DNA of 64,000 bases from Pseudomonadota bacterium (lineage in GTDB: Bacteria; Pseudomonadota; Alphaproteobacteria; Rhizobiales; Devosiaceae), in NCBI GenBank assembly GCA_023391095.1, contig JAEWBN010000009.1:62001-126000 (forward strand), given 5' to 3'. Made by a program: the position numbers and the translations under genes. The notes under the pieces are model-generated. The model saw nothing but the letters and a program-made list of their open reading frames with translations, made no database searches and was not told the DNA's origin. Shown here in pieces: positions 54,132 through 62,351 of the stretch (the first letter of the stretch is position 1; each line of letters starts with the position of its first letter).

Positions 54132-54167
54132 AAAAGGCCTCTCCCCCGCTTTTGCGGAAAAGAGGCC
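54132..54167 (-). terminator. metK terminator
   Basis: GGCCTCT (54136-54142) pairs with AGAGGCC (54161-54167) around an inner hairpin. On the minus strand it is followed by TTTTG, so metK transcription ends before trmB. Confidence 0.8.
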
Positions 54168-54187
54168 AGGGGTCAATGCGATTGCTC

Positions 54188-55444
54188 TCAGGCGACGGCC
54201 GCCTTGAGCGCCTTGACGAGGTCGGTCTTCTCCCAGGAGAAGCTGCCGTCGCGACCGGCCTTGCGGCCGAAATGGCCATAGGCGCTGGTCTTGGCGTAGA
54301 TGGGCTTGTTGAGGTCGAGATGGGTGCGGATGCCACGCGGCGTCAGGTCCATCACCTCTGCCAGAGCCGTTTCGAGCCGGGCTTCGTCGACCTTGCCGGT
54401 GCCGTGCAGATCCACATAGATCGAGAGCGGCTTGGCGACGCCGATGGCATAGCTGAGCTGGATGGTGGCACGATCGGCCAGACCCGCGGCGACGACGTTC
54501 TTGGCGAGGTAGCGCGCGGCATAAGCGGCCGAACGGTCGACCTTGGTGGGGTCCTTGCCGGAAAAGGCGCCGCCACCATGGGGTGCTGCGCCGCCATAGG
54601 TATCGACGATGATCTTGCGACCGGTGAGGCCCGCATCGCCGTCAGGACCGCCGACGACGAACTTGCCCGTCGGGTTGACGTGCCAGACCGTGTCCTCCGA
54701 AATCCACCCTTCTGGCAGGGCCTCCTCGACAATCGGCTGGACGATCTTGCGCACATCGGCCGAGCTCAGCGTCTCGTCCAGATGCTGGGTCGAGAGCACG
54801 ATCTGGGTCACGCCGACTGGCTTGCCGTCCTCGTAGCGCACGGTCACCTGGCTCTTGGCATCGGGGCCCAGCTTGCCGGCGGGGCCGTTGTTGGCCTTGC
54901 GCGCCGCGGTGAGGTTTTCGAGAATCTTGTGGGCGTAATAGATGGGCGCCGGCAGCAGTTCGGGGGTTTCGCGGCTGGCGTAGCCGAACATGATGCCCTG
55001 GTCGCCAGCGCCAACATCCTTGTTGCCGGCTTCATCGACACCCTGGGCAATATCAGCCGACTGCCCATGGAGCAGGACGTCGATCTTGCAGGTCTTCCAG
55101 TGGAAGCCGTTCTGCTCGTAACCAATGGCGCGGATGGCCTTGCGGGCGGTCGAGCGGAAACGGGCCGGATTGATCACGGGGTGGCCCGCAGCATCCAAAA
55201 GCAGATTGCCGTCACGATCCTTCTTGAGCAGGGTCTCGGGGACGCGCACCTCGCCGGCAATGACGACGCGATTGGTGGTCGCCATGGTCTCGCAGGCAAT
55301 GCGGACCTGGTTGGGATCCATGCCGACCTTCTTGGCCTCACGGAAAATCATGTCGACGATTTCGTCGGAGATGCGGTCGCAAACCTTGTCGGGATGCCCC
55401 TCGGAAACGGATTCCGAGGTGAACAGATAAGACGAACGGGCCAC
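54188..55444 (-). CDS. metK: S-adenosylmethionine synthetase
   Basis: This 418-aa enzyme makes SAM from methionine and ATP. N-terminal FTSESVSEGHPDKVCDRISD, the ATP-binding GAGDQGIMFGYA and the phosphate-binding GGGAFSGKDPTKVDRSAAY are all intact. The start is GTG at 55444 with AGAGG upstream. The 5-prime leader can form three adjacent hairpins, suggesting RNA-level control. It is divergent from the RNase D gene. Confidence 0.98.
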   Translation of the reverse strand: MARSSYLFTSESVSEGHPDKVCDRISDEIVDMIFREAKKVGMDPNQVRIACETMATTNRVVIAGEVRVPETLLKKDRDGNLLLDAAGHPVINPARFRSTARKAIRAIGYEQNGFHWKTCKIDVLLHGQSADIAQGVDEAGNKDVGAGDQGIMFGYASRETPELLPAPIYYAHKILENLTAARKANNGPAGKLGPDAKSQVTVRYEDGKPVGVTQIVLSTQHLDETLSSADVRKIVQPIVEEALPEGWISEDTVWHVNPTGKFVVGGPDGDAGLTGRKIIVDTYGGAAPHGGGAFSGKDPTKVDRSAAYAARYLAKNVVAAGLADRATIQLSYAIGVAKPLSIYVDLHGTGKVDEARLETALAEVMDLTPRGIRTHLDLNKPIYAKTSAYGHFGRKAGRDGSFSWEKTDLVKALKAAVA

Positions 55445-55470
55445 GTTAAACCTCTTTGCTGGTGGCGAGG

Positions 55471-55545
55471 GCGCACGCGGGAGTGCGCGTGTAGGGCAGT
55501 CCCCACACTTTCAGCCCTGCTTTTCGCAGGTCCACGGCGTGAAAG
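55471..55545 (-). promoter_or_regulatory. Structured 5-prime leader of metK (candidate regulatory RNA)
   Basis: Three hairpins in a row on the metK transcript: (1) CTTTCA/TGAAAG (55540-55545 with 55508-55513) around CCTGC-GAAAA-GCAGG; (2) GTGTGGGG/CCCTACAC (55489-55508), one wobble, tetraloop ACTG; (3) GCGCAC/GTGCGC (55471-55488). They fill the space 26 bp before the GTG. I do not recognise a known SAM riboswitch class in it. Confidence 0.5.
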
Positions 55546-55675
55546 CAACGGCCGTATAAAGAAAGCTTTATGTGCCGGCTTTCCCGATCACGCCATTTTT
55601 TTGCCGCAGCGCGCTCATGCCTTTTAATGGCCACCGCTCTGTGCCAAGAAACGCTGACAAGAGCAGGAATCCACA

Positions 55676-56290
55676 ATGGCCATCAGAGTGCATCGCGGCG
55701 ATTTGCCGAACCTTTCCAACTACGGCCGCGAAGTTGCCATCGACACCGAGACCATGGGTCTTAATCCCCATCGCGACCGGCTCTGTGTGGTGCAGCTATC
55801 GCCCGGCGATGGCAGCGCGGACGTGGTGCAGATCCCGCAGGACGCGACGGAAGCCCCGAACCTGGTCAAACTGCTGTCCGATCCGGGCGTGACCAAGATT
55901 TTCCACTATGCGCGTTTCGACGTTGCCGTGCTGCAGAACCGCTTCGGCGTGGTGACCGGGCCGGTTTATTGCACCAAGATCGCTTCGCGCCTGGTGCGTA
56001 CCTATACCGACCGGCATGGTCTCAAGGACCTGGTGCGCGAGCTTCTCAATGTCGATCTCTCCAAGCAGCAGCAGAGCTCGGACTGGGGCGGGGAGAAGCT
56101 TTCCGATGCGCAACTCGACTACGCCGCTTCCGACGTGCTCTATCTACACGACCTCAAGCGGCATCTGGACCGCATGCTGGCCCGCGAAGGCCGCACCGAG
56201 CTGGCGCGGGAATGCTTCGATTTCCTCAAGACGCGCTGCGCGCTCGACCTGATGGGCTGGGAAGAAACCGACATTTTCGCCCATAGCTGA
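55676..56290 (+). CDS. RNase D-like 3-prime-5-prime exonuclease
   Basis: This 204-aa protein is a single DEDDy exonuclease domain with AIDTETMGL (the first two acidic residues), HYARFDVAVLQ and the C-terminal DYAASDVLYL (tyrosine motif). There is no HRDC domain, so it is shorter than E. coli RNase D. It probably trims tRNA or other small RNA ends. The ATG at 55676 lacks a strong Shine-Dalgarno. It is the first gene of the stretch leading to lptCAB. Confidence 0.9.
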   Translation: MAIRVHRGDLPNLSNYGREVAIDTETMGLNPHRDRLCVVQLSPGDGSADVVQIPQDATEAPNLVKLLSDPGVTKIFHYARFDVAVLQNRFGVVTGPVYCTKIASRLVRTYTDRHGLKDLVRELLNVDLSKQQQSSDWGGEKLSDAQLDYAASDVLYLHDLKRHLDRMLAREGRTELARECFDFLKTRCALDLMGWEETDIFAHS

Positions 56291-56316
56291 CAGCGCGCCG
56301 CAAGGAGCAGGTGCAG

Positions 56317-56946
56317 ATGGCCACGGCCGCATCCCGACAATCCCGATTTGCCAGCCTGGCTCGGCGCAACCGGGTTGTCGGCGTCTTGCGATGGGCCGTG
56401 CCCGGCCTCGGGGCACTGGTGCTGGTGATCCTGGTGGCCCAGATCGTGCTCGCCAATATCGGGAGCCGGTTCGGCATCGGGCAGGTGTCCATCTCGCCCG
56501 ATGCCATTACCATCGATGCCCCTGACTATTCCGGCATCATGGGGGATGGTTCGACCTATCGGGTATGGGCGTCGTCGGCGCGCGCGCCCTTGGGGCAACC
56601 CGAGTTGCTCGACCTGACCGATGCGGCCATCGTGGTGACCCGGCGTGACGGCGTGACCCTTGAGGCGCTTGCCGCCGAAGGCAAGGTGGATACGGCCAAT
56701 AATCTGGTCATGGTGCCCGAGCGGGCCGACTTTACCTATTCTTCGGGGACGACGGGCATTCTGTTTGACACCGTTGTCGACCTCGACGCCCAGACCCTAG
56801 TGTCGCGGGGCCGCACCGAGGTGGACTATGCCGATGGAACCACGGTGAGGGCCGAGGGCTTGCATTACGACGCGGCAGCCCTGCGCTGGACATTTACCCG
56901 CGCTGTCGTCACCCTGCCCTCGACCCCCGGAGAAAACAGCCCATGA
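56317..56946 (+). CDS. lptC: LPS export protein LptC
   Basis: This 209-aa bitopic protein has a single N-terminal membrane anchor (ALVLVILVAQIVL) and a periplasmic beta-jellyroll (APDYSGIMGDGSTYRVWASS, then repeated beta-strands). This is typical of LptC/YrbK of alphaproteobacteria. It links LptB2FG to LptA. Either GTG 56311 or ATG 56317 may start it; ATG has the better spacing to GGAG. It overlaps lptA by four bases. Confidence 0.9.
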   Translation: MATAASRQSRFASLARRNRVVGVLRWAVPGLGALVLVILVAQIVLANIGSRFGIGQVSISPDAITIDAPDYSGIMGDGSTYRVWASSARAPLGQPELLDLTDAAIVVTRRDGVTLEALAAEGKVDTANNLVMVPERADFTYSSGTTGILFDTVVDLDAQTLVSRGRTEVDYADGTTVRAEGLHYDAAALRWTFTRAVVTLPSTPGENSP

Positions 56947-57398
56947 AGCGCCTTGTTCTTGTCGCCTCGCTGTCCGTGCTGGCCCTGATCGGGCCCGTGT
57001 TGGCGCAGCAGAATGTCGAGATCACCGCGGACGTCTTCACGGTGGAAGAGACCCGCAGCGAAGCGGTGTTCACCGGCAATGTGGTCGTGGTGCATCCCAA
57101 TGTGACGGTGTGGGCACCCAAGGTCGTGGCAACCTATGGCGAGGGCGGGACCACCGATATCGAAACCTTTGTGGCCACCGGCGGGGTGCGGCTCAAGACC
57201 AAGGACCAGGAAGCCACCGGAGAACAGGCCGTGTTCACGCCCGGCGACCAGCTGCTGCGACTCACCGGCGATGTGGTGGTGATCAATGCCAGCGGGGAAG
57301 TGTCCTCGACGGAACTGGTGGTCAATCTCGATACGGGCGTTTCGACCTTTACCGGCGGCAATGGCGGACGGGTTACGGGGATTTTCACCACGCAATGA
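56943..57398 (+). CDS. lptA: LPS transport protein LptA
   Basis: This 151-aa periplasmic protein has a signal peptide (LIGPVLAQ) and one OstA-like beta-jellyroll (ITADVFTVEETRSEAVFTGNV, in the family pattern of ADxxxxxxxxxxxxxFxGxV). It bridges LptC to LptD. It overlaps both neighbours by four bases, in lptC-lptA-lptB. Confidence 0.92.
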   Translation: MKRLVLVASLSVLALIGPVLAQQNVEITADVFTVEETRSEAVFTGNVVVVHPNVTVWAPKVVATYGEGGTTDIETFVATGGVRLKTKDQEATGEQAVFTPGDQLLRLTGDVVVINASGEVSSTELVVNLDTGVSTFTGGNGGRVTGIFTTQ

Positions 57399-58156
57399 GT
57401 GAGCCGGATGGATCGCGCGCCCGCATAGACCAGTCCGGCTGGCTGGTTGCCCAGGGGCTGGCCAAGAGCTTCGGCAAGCGCGCCGTGGTGCGCGACGTTT
57501 CGCTGGCCGTCCGGCGCGGGGAAGCCGTTGGCCTTCTGGGCCCCAATGGCGCGGGCAAGACGACGGTCTTCACCATGATCATGGGCCTCGTCAAACCCGA
57601 TAATGGGCGGATCATGCTCGAGGGGCAGTCGATCACGCATCTGCCGCTGTTCCAGCGCGGGCAATTGGGCATCGGCTACCTGCCGCAGGAGCCCTCGATT
57701 TTCCGCGGGCTGACGGTGACCGGCAATATTCTGGCGGTGCTCGAAAACCACGTGCATGGCCGGGCGGCGCGCAAGCAACGCCTCCAGTCGCTGCTCGAGG
57801 AGTTCTCCATAACGCATCTGGCCAAGTCGAATGCTCTGGCTTTGTCGGGGGGTGAGCGGCGGCGCGTGGAAATCGCGCGGGCGCTGGCGGCCGATCCCGC
57901 CTTCATGCTGCTCGACGAGCCGTTTGCCGGTGTCGATCCCATTGCCGTGGCGGAAGTGAAGGGGCTGGTGCGGCAGCTGACCCAGCGGGGCATCGGCGTG
58001 CTCATCACCGACCACGCGGTGCGCGAAACGCTGGGCCTGGTGGACCGCGCCTACCTGATCCATGGCGGCACGGTGATGATCCAGGGCAAGCCGGAAACCA
58101 TTTCAGCCGACCCCGAAGCCCGGCGGGTCTATCTGGGCGAGAGCTTCTCCATCTAG
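57395..58156 (+). CDS. lptB: LPS export ABC ATPase LptB
   Basis: This 253-aa cytoplasmic ATPase has Walker A GPNGAGKTT, the LptB-type YLPQEPSIFRGLTV, signature LSGGERRRVEIARAL, and Walker B FMLLDEPFAGVDP. It powers LPS extraction by LptFG. ATG 57395 overlaps the lptA stop. The next gene is rpoN, a common neighbour. Confidence 0.96.
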   Translation: MSEPDGSRARIDQSGWLVAQGLAKSFGKRAVVRDVSLAVRRGEAVGLLGPNGAGKTTVFTMIMGLVKPDNGRIMLEGQSITHLPLFQRGQLGIGYLPQEPSIFRGLTVTGNILAVLENHVHGRAARKQRLQSLLEEFSITHLAKSNALALSGGERRRVEIARALAADPAFMLLDEPFAGVDPIAVAEVKGLVRQLTQRGIGVLITDHAVRETLGLVDRAYLIHGGTVMIQGKPETISADPEARRVYLGESFSI

Positions 58157-58293
58157 CTGGTCCGCCTTGGCGTCGCAGAGACGCTTGGTCGCAGAGTTGG
58201 CACGAAACTTGCCATGGCGGGCAAGTTGAGTCATGTTCGGGCCGGGAAGTGGCCGTCACGGGCCAATATTTTGCATCAAGGGTTTGAAAACGC

Positions 58294-59793
58294 ATGGCGC
58301 TTTCGCCTCGGCTGGAGGTCCGCCAGTCCCAGAGCCTGAAACTGACGCCACAGCTCATGCAGTCCATCCGGCTGCTGCAGCTCAGCCATCTCGAGCTCAA
58401 TACCTTTATCGATGCCGAATTGCTGCGCAATCCGCTCCTCGAGCGCGAGGATGGCGGGGGCGACGAGCCTGCCGAAGCGCCGGAACGCCCGGTAGAAATG
58501 AGCGCCTATGAGGATACGGTGGCGCAGGGCGAGCGCATCAAGGACGCCGACCAGATTGCCGAGGGGTACGACACCAGCGTCGAGAACGTCTTTCCCGATG
58601 CAGCGCCCTTGGACCTGGGCCATGCGGGCGGCCCGGACCGCAATGGCAGTTTCGAGGGGGGCGAGGCACCCGATATCGACCAGTATGTCGCTGCGCGTCC
58701 CCGGCTTTCCGATCATCTCGAAGCGCAGGCCAATACGCTGCTGCGCGTTCCGGCCGACCGGCTGATTGCCCAGCACCTGATCGATGGGCTCAACGAAGCG
58801 GGATATCTCGCCGTCGAGCTGCAATCGGTCGCCGATGTGCTGGGGGCCGAACTGGCCGACGTGGAAGCCGTGCTGGAAGTGCTCCAGAGCTGCGATCCGG
58901 TGGGCATCTTTGCCCGCGACGTGGCGGAATGTCTTTCCATCCAGCTGCGGGAACGCGACCGGCTCGACCCGATGATGGCACGACTGATCGCCAATCTGGA
59001 CCTGCTGGCCCAGCACAACATGGCTGCCCTGCTCAAGGCCGTCGGATGCGACCGGGAGGACATGAGCGACATGCTGGCCGAGCTGCGCATGCTCGATCCG
59101 CGGCCCGGCCTGGCCTTTGACAGCGGGCCGGTCGAGGCCGTGGTGCCTGATGTCTTTGTGCGTTCGGGTCCCGATGGCAGCTGGCAGGTGGAGCTCAATT
59201 CCGACGTCCTGCCCAAGGTGCTGGTCAACCGCGTCTATTATGCGCAGGTGTCGCGCAAGGCGCGCGATGCGGGCGAAAAGACCTTTCTGTCCGATTGCCT
59301 GGCCACCGCCAACTGGCTGACCAAAAGCCTGGACCAGCGGGCGCAGACCATGACCAAGGTGGCCGCCGAGATCGTGCGGCAGCAGGACGGGTTCCTGACC
59401 CATGGGGTGGCCCATCTCAAGCCGATGACGCTCAAGACCGTGGCAGAAGCCATCGACATGCACGAATCGACCGTGAGCCGCGTGACGGCGAACAAGTACA
59501 TGGCCACGCCGCGCGGCCTTTACGAGATGAAGTATTTCTTCACCACCGCGCTGTCGTCCTCCCATGGCGCGGCCGACCATTCGTCGGAAGCCGTGCGCCA
59601 CCGCATCAAGCAGTTGATCGATGCCGAGCCGGCAACCGAAATCCTGTCCGACGACACGATTGCCGAAGTGCTCCGCAAGGAGCAGGGGATCGAGGTGGCG
59701 CGGCGTACGGTGGCGAAATATCGCGAGGGCATGAACATTCCCTCCTCGGTGATCCGGCGCCGGCAGAAAAAGGAACTGGCCGGAATGGCCTGA
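58294..59793 (+). CDS. rpoN: RNA polymerase sigma-54 factor RpoN
   Basis: This 499-aa alternative sigma factor has the glutamine-rich region I (LKLTPQLMQSIRLLQLSHLE), an acidic region II, a core-binding region III, and the RpoN box ARRTVAKYREG just before the C-terminus. It directs transcription of nitrogen-regulated genes from -24/-12 promoters; two such sites occur before the glnK genes in this window. It follows lptB by 137 bp and precedes hpf and ptsN, a conserved order. Confidence 0.97.
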   Translation: MALSPRLEVRQSQSLKLTPQLMQSIRLLQLSHLELNTFIDAELLRNPLLEREDGGGDEPAEAPERPVEMSAYEDTVAQGERIKDADQIAEGYDTSVENVFPDAAPLDLGHAGGPDRNGSFEGGEAPDIDQYVAARPRLSDHLEAQANTLLRVPADRLIAQHLIDGLNEAGYLAVELQSVADVLGAELADVEAVLEVLQSCDPVGIFARDVAECLSIQLRERDRLDPMMARLIANLDLLAQHNMAALLKAVGCDREDMSDMLAELRMLDPRPGLAFDSGPVEAVVPDVFVRSGPDGSWQVELNSDVLPKVLVNRVYYAQVSRKARDAGEKTFLSDCLATANWLTKSLDQRAQTMTKVAAEIVRQQDGFLTHGVAHLKPMTLKTVAEAIDMHESTVSRVTANKYMATPRGLYEMKYFFTTALSSSHGAADHSSEAVRHRIKQLIDAEPATEILSDDTIAEVLRKEQGIEVARRTVAKYREGMNIPSSVIRRRQKKELAGMA

Positions 59794-59809
59794 TCCGGAG
59801 CGATCAGGC
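59788..59809. terminator. Hairpin spanning the convergent ends of rpoN and a small gene
   Basis: GCCTGATC and GATCAGGC form an 8-bp stem with a 6-nt loop that contains the rpoN stop and the stop region of the minus-strand gene. It lacks a T-tract, so its termination strength is uncertain. Confidence 0.5.
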
Positions 59810-60127
59810 GCTGAACAGCGCCCAGAGCCTCTCGATTACCACCCCAGCGGCTCCCACACCGAGCAGAAAGACGGCCAGACGCGCATAGGCAGTCTGGCTG
59901 AAGGGCCTCGACCCGGGCGGGCGGGTTGAAAAGCTCGGGTCACCGGCCCGCTGCAGATCGAGCGGGTTGAATGGGCTTAGGCGCTTTTCGAAAACCAGCC
60001 GGAAGTTGCGCACAAGCATGGCGGCGACCAGCATGACGGTGCCGCAGACCGTCATGACGAGAAACAGCACCAGGGGTGGCGACAGGGTGGGAACCATCCC
60101 GTTGACCGCCATTGCCGGCACTTCCAT
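59804..60127 (-). CDS. Small membrane protein of unknown function
   Basis: This is a 107-aa protein with two predicted membrane spans (LVLFLVMTVCGTVMLVAAML and LAVFLLGVGAAGVVIERLWA), joined by a Pro/Arg-rich loop of about 40 residues. A strong Shine-Dalgarno (GGGGAGGGGG) precedes the ATG. It is a lone minus-strand gene between rpoN and hpf. I do not recognise the family. Confidence 0.65.
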   Translation of the reverse strand: MEVPAMAVNGMVPTLSPPLVLFLVMTVCGTVMLVAAMLVRNFRLVFEKRLSPFNPLDLQRAGDPSFSTRPPGSRPFSQTAYARLAVFLLGVGAAGVVIERLWALFSA

Positions 60128-60361
60128 TGCCCCCTCCCCAGACAGCCGATGTGGCGAAGGCTAGAAGCCGGACACGCAAGTGTCACCCCCTGAATTGGCG
60201 GTTCGGCGCTCTTGCGCATGGACACCGGGGGCGGGGCGGGGCTAGCATCCCGATTGTGGACGCCCCATATCCGAGGTGTCACAGACGCAGATCCCGTAAA
60301 GCCGGGAAGCGGCTTTTCAGGAACTCTCGCGTCGAGCCAACGACCGAAAGGAAGAAAAGCC

Positions 60362-60940
60362 ATGACCTTACGCGTTTCCGGAAAGAACATGGATGTCGGC
60401 GACGCCCTGCGGGGCAAGGCGGAGGAACATTTCGAAGCCGTTGTGGGCAAGTATTTCGATGGCGGCTATGACGGCCATCTGACGCTGAGCCCCGATGGAA
60501 TTGGCTTCCGCGCCGACTGTGTGGTGCATCTGGATTCGGGCGCGACGCTGCAAGCCAGCGCCCAGGGCGGAGACGCCACGAGCGCCTTCGAAGTCATGGC
60601 CCTCAATATCGAAAAGCGCCTGCGCCGCTATAACCGCAAGCTCAAGTCGCATCGCAAGGGTCTCAACGGTACGGCCGCCGACGAAGTGCTGGCGCAATAT
60701 ACGGTTTTCAGTGCGACCGACGCGCTGGACGAGCTGGACGAGGACTATGCGCCGCTTGTGGTAGCCGAAACCACCAAGAGCCTGCGCGAGATGAGCGTGG
60801 AAGAAGCGGTGATGGAACTGGACCTTTCGGGTCAACAGGTCGTGATGTTCCGCCACGCTGGACATGGCGGGCTGAATGTGGTCTACCGCCGCGCGGATGG
60901 CAATATTGGCTGGATTGATCCGGCCTTGGGCAGCAATTAA
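60362..60940 (+). CDS. hpf: Ribosome hibernation-promoting factor, long form
   Basis: This 192-aa protein has an N-terminal HPF/YfiA domain (KNMDVGDALRGKAEEHF to about 105) and a C-terminal domain (about 125-192: REMSVEEAVMELDLSGQQVV, FRHAGHGGLNVVYRRADGN) that mediates 100S ribosome dimers. Only long-form HPF has this second part. ATG 60362 follows AAAGGAAG. Confidence 0.95.
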   Translation: MTLRVSGKNMDVGDALRGKAEEHFEAVVGKYFDGGYDGHLTLSPDGIGFRADCVVHLDSGATLQASAQGGDATSAFEVMALNIEKRLRRYNRKLKSHRKGLNGTAADEVLAQYTVFSATDALDELDEDYAPLVVAETTKSLREMSVEEAVMELDLSGQQVVMFRHAGHGGLNVVYRRADGNIGWIDPALGSN

Positions 60941-60988
60941 ACCGCGCCCGTGCCTCGCTTCCGTGAAGTAGAGTCTGAAGGCAGATTG

Positions 60989-61456
60989 ATGGAATTGGCC
61001 GACATTCTGGCGGAACATGCCGTGCTGAACTGCACAGGCGTGACCAACAAGCGCCAGCTCTTTGAGATACTGTCCCAAAAAGCTGGCGAACTTACCGGTT
61101 TTCCCCAATCTGACATTCTGGACGCCCTGAGCAGCCGGGAAGAACTCGGCTCGACGGGGCTGGGCAATGGTATTGCCATTCCCCACGGCAAACTCGCAGG
61201 GCTGCATGGCGTGACTGCCGTTTTCGTTCGGCTGGAGCAGCCGATCGACTTCGACGCCGTCGATGACCAGCCTGTCGATCTCATCATGATGCTGCTGGCG
61301 CCCGTTGGCGCTGGCGCCGATCACCTCAAGGCGCTGTCGCGCGTGGCGCGGCTGTTGCGCACCGAGGCGGTGGTCGACCAGTTGCGGTCTGAAAGTGACC
61401 CGGCCCAGCTCCATGCGGTGCTGGTGACGCCTCTCGAAACGCACTACGCCGCCTGA
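60989..61456 (+). CDS. ptsN: Nitrogen PTS enzyme IIA (PtsN)
   Basis: This 155-aa protein has the IIA-Ntr active site GNGIAIPHGK with His66 phosphorylated by NPr. In alphaproteobacteria it links nitrogen and potassium status to metabolism. The start at 60989 gives the family N-terminus (MELADILAE). The gene follows hpf by 48 bp and ends at a strong terminator. Confidence 0.95.
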   Translation: MELADILAEHAVLNCTGVTNKRQLFEILSQKAGELTGFPQSDILDALSSREELGSTGLGNGIAIPHGKLAGLHGVTAVFVRLEQPIDFDAVDDQPVDLIMMLLAPVGAGADHLKALSRVARLLRTEAVVDQLRSESDPAQLHAVLVTPLETHYAA

Positions 61457-61465
61457 TCGGACACA

Positions 61466-61497
61466 AAAAACCCCGGGGCCGAAGCTCCGGGGTTTTT
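61466..61497. terminator. ptsN terminator
   Basis: AAAAACCCCGG and CCGGGGTTTTT pair across an inner stem with a CGAA loop. The T-tract makes it a strong bidirectional terminator between ptsN and the DUF1150 gene. Confidence 0.93.
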
Positions 61498-61518
61498 GTT
61501 TTGGGTTTCGGACCACTT

Positions 61519-61803
61519 TTAGTGGAGCGTGGCGAGCCCAATATTCTGTTCGCCCAGCCAATCATGCACGGCGTCGGTCGTGTCGGCCACCATCAGCGGC
61601 GTGCCATCTGCGGACATGACGAGGTGATAAAGTCCCACGGCCTCGAATTCGGCATCGTGAATGAACGAGGACAAGGTCTCGCCCAGAACCGGCTTGATAT
61701 AGGCCACCGCATCGCCGCCCAGCGCAGCGAACTGGGCGCGCGTCAGGAGCTTGAGCGGGTGGTCAATGCCGGCAAAGGCGTCGGAATTGCGTTTATCCAT
61801 CAT
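61519..61803 (-). CDS. DUF1150 family protein
   Basis: This 94-aa protein fits the alphaproteobacterial DUF1150 family (GGDAVAYIKPVLGETL, LVMSADGTPLMVADTTDAV). Function unknown. The family is found next to small heat-shock genes, as here (24 bp after hsp20 on the same strand), so it is probably part of the heat response. Confidence 0.9.
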   Translation of the reverse strand: MMDKRNSDAFAGIDHPLKLLTRAQFAALGGDAVAYIKPVLGETLSSFIHDAEFEAVGLYHLVMSADGTPLMVADTTDAVHDWLGEQNIGLATLH

Positions 61804-61827
61804 GGTTCGGCCCTTTCCTGTTCTTCC

Positions 61828-62247
61828 TCAAAGTGAGCGAATGTCTATGCGTCGGGCGATCTTGGCGGCGCGGGGCCGCTCAAGGGTAATAACGAGCATG
61901 CCATGGCCTAAAGTTGCATCGCGCACTTCCATGCCATCGGCGAGCAGGAAACTGCGCTGGAACTGGCGGGCAGCAATGCCGCGGTGGAGATAGTCTTTTC
62001 CGGGCTCGTCCTTCTGCTTGCCGCGCACCATGAGCTGGTTATCCTCAACCGTGACATCGAGCTCGGATTGGGCAAAACCGGCGACAGCAATGGAGATCAG
62101 AAACCGTTCCGCCCCGTCCGCGGACAGCGTCCGTTCGATATTGTAGGGCGGGTAGCCATCCGCCGACCGGGCGAGCCGGTCGATGCGCTCCTCGAAACTG
62201 TCGAAGCCGAGAAGAAATGGCGCGGAAAACACCGAGATACGCGACAT
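61828..62247 (-). CDS. Small heat-shock protein Hsp20 (IbpA type)
   Basis: This 139-aa chaperone holds unfolded proteins during stress. The alpha-crystallin domain runs from about 33 to 125, with YNIERTLSADGAERFLISIA and GIAARQFQRSF. The C-terminal IDIRSL carries the I-x-I-type motif. ATG 62247 follows AAGGA that is paired inside a ROSE-type hairpin. The first codons of a longer upstream frame are leader RNA. Confidence 0.94.
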   Translation of the reverse strand: MSRISVFSAPFLLGFDSFEERIDRLARSADGYPPYNIERTLSADGAERFLISIAVAGFAQSELDVTVEDNQLMVRGKQKDEPGKDYLHRGIAARQFQRSFLLADGMEVRDATLGHGMLVITLERPRAAKIARRIDIRSL

Positions 62248-62252
62248 AAAAG

Positions 62253-62310
62253 CGTCCTTGAGCATCAAGCAACGTTTGGGCATCGCGACCCGCAAGAGTG
62301 GCGTCGCGAT
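62253..62310 (-). promoter_or_regulatory. ROSE-type RNA thermometer in the hsp20 leader
   Basis: On the transcript the final hairpin is CGUUGCUUGAUGCUCAAGGACG (62253-62274). The Shine-Dalgarno AAGGA pairs with UUGCU, leaving the G unpaired; this is the ROSE hallmark UYGCU. Upstream, ATCGCGAC and GTCGCGAT (62282-62289, 62303-62310) form an 8-bp stem. Heating would free the ribosome-binding site. Confidence 0.78.
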
Positions 62311-62351
62311 CCTGACGAGGATATGGGTAAAACAGGCTCAGGGTTCAAGTC

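Noticed and set aside
55445..55675. SAM-II or SAM/SAH riboswitch before metK
   Set aside because: I could not match the conserved core bases of these classes; only generic hairpins are supported, so no named class is claimed.
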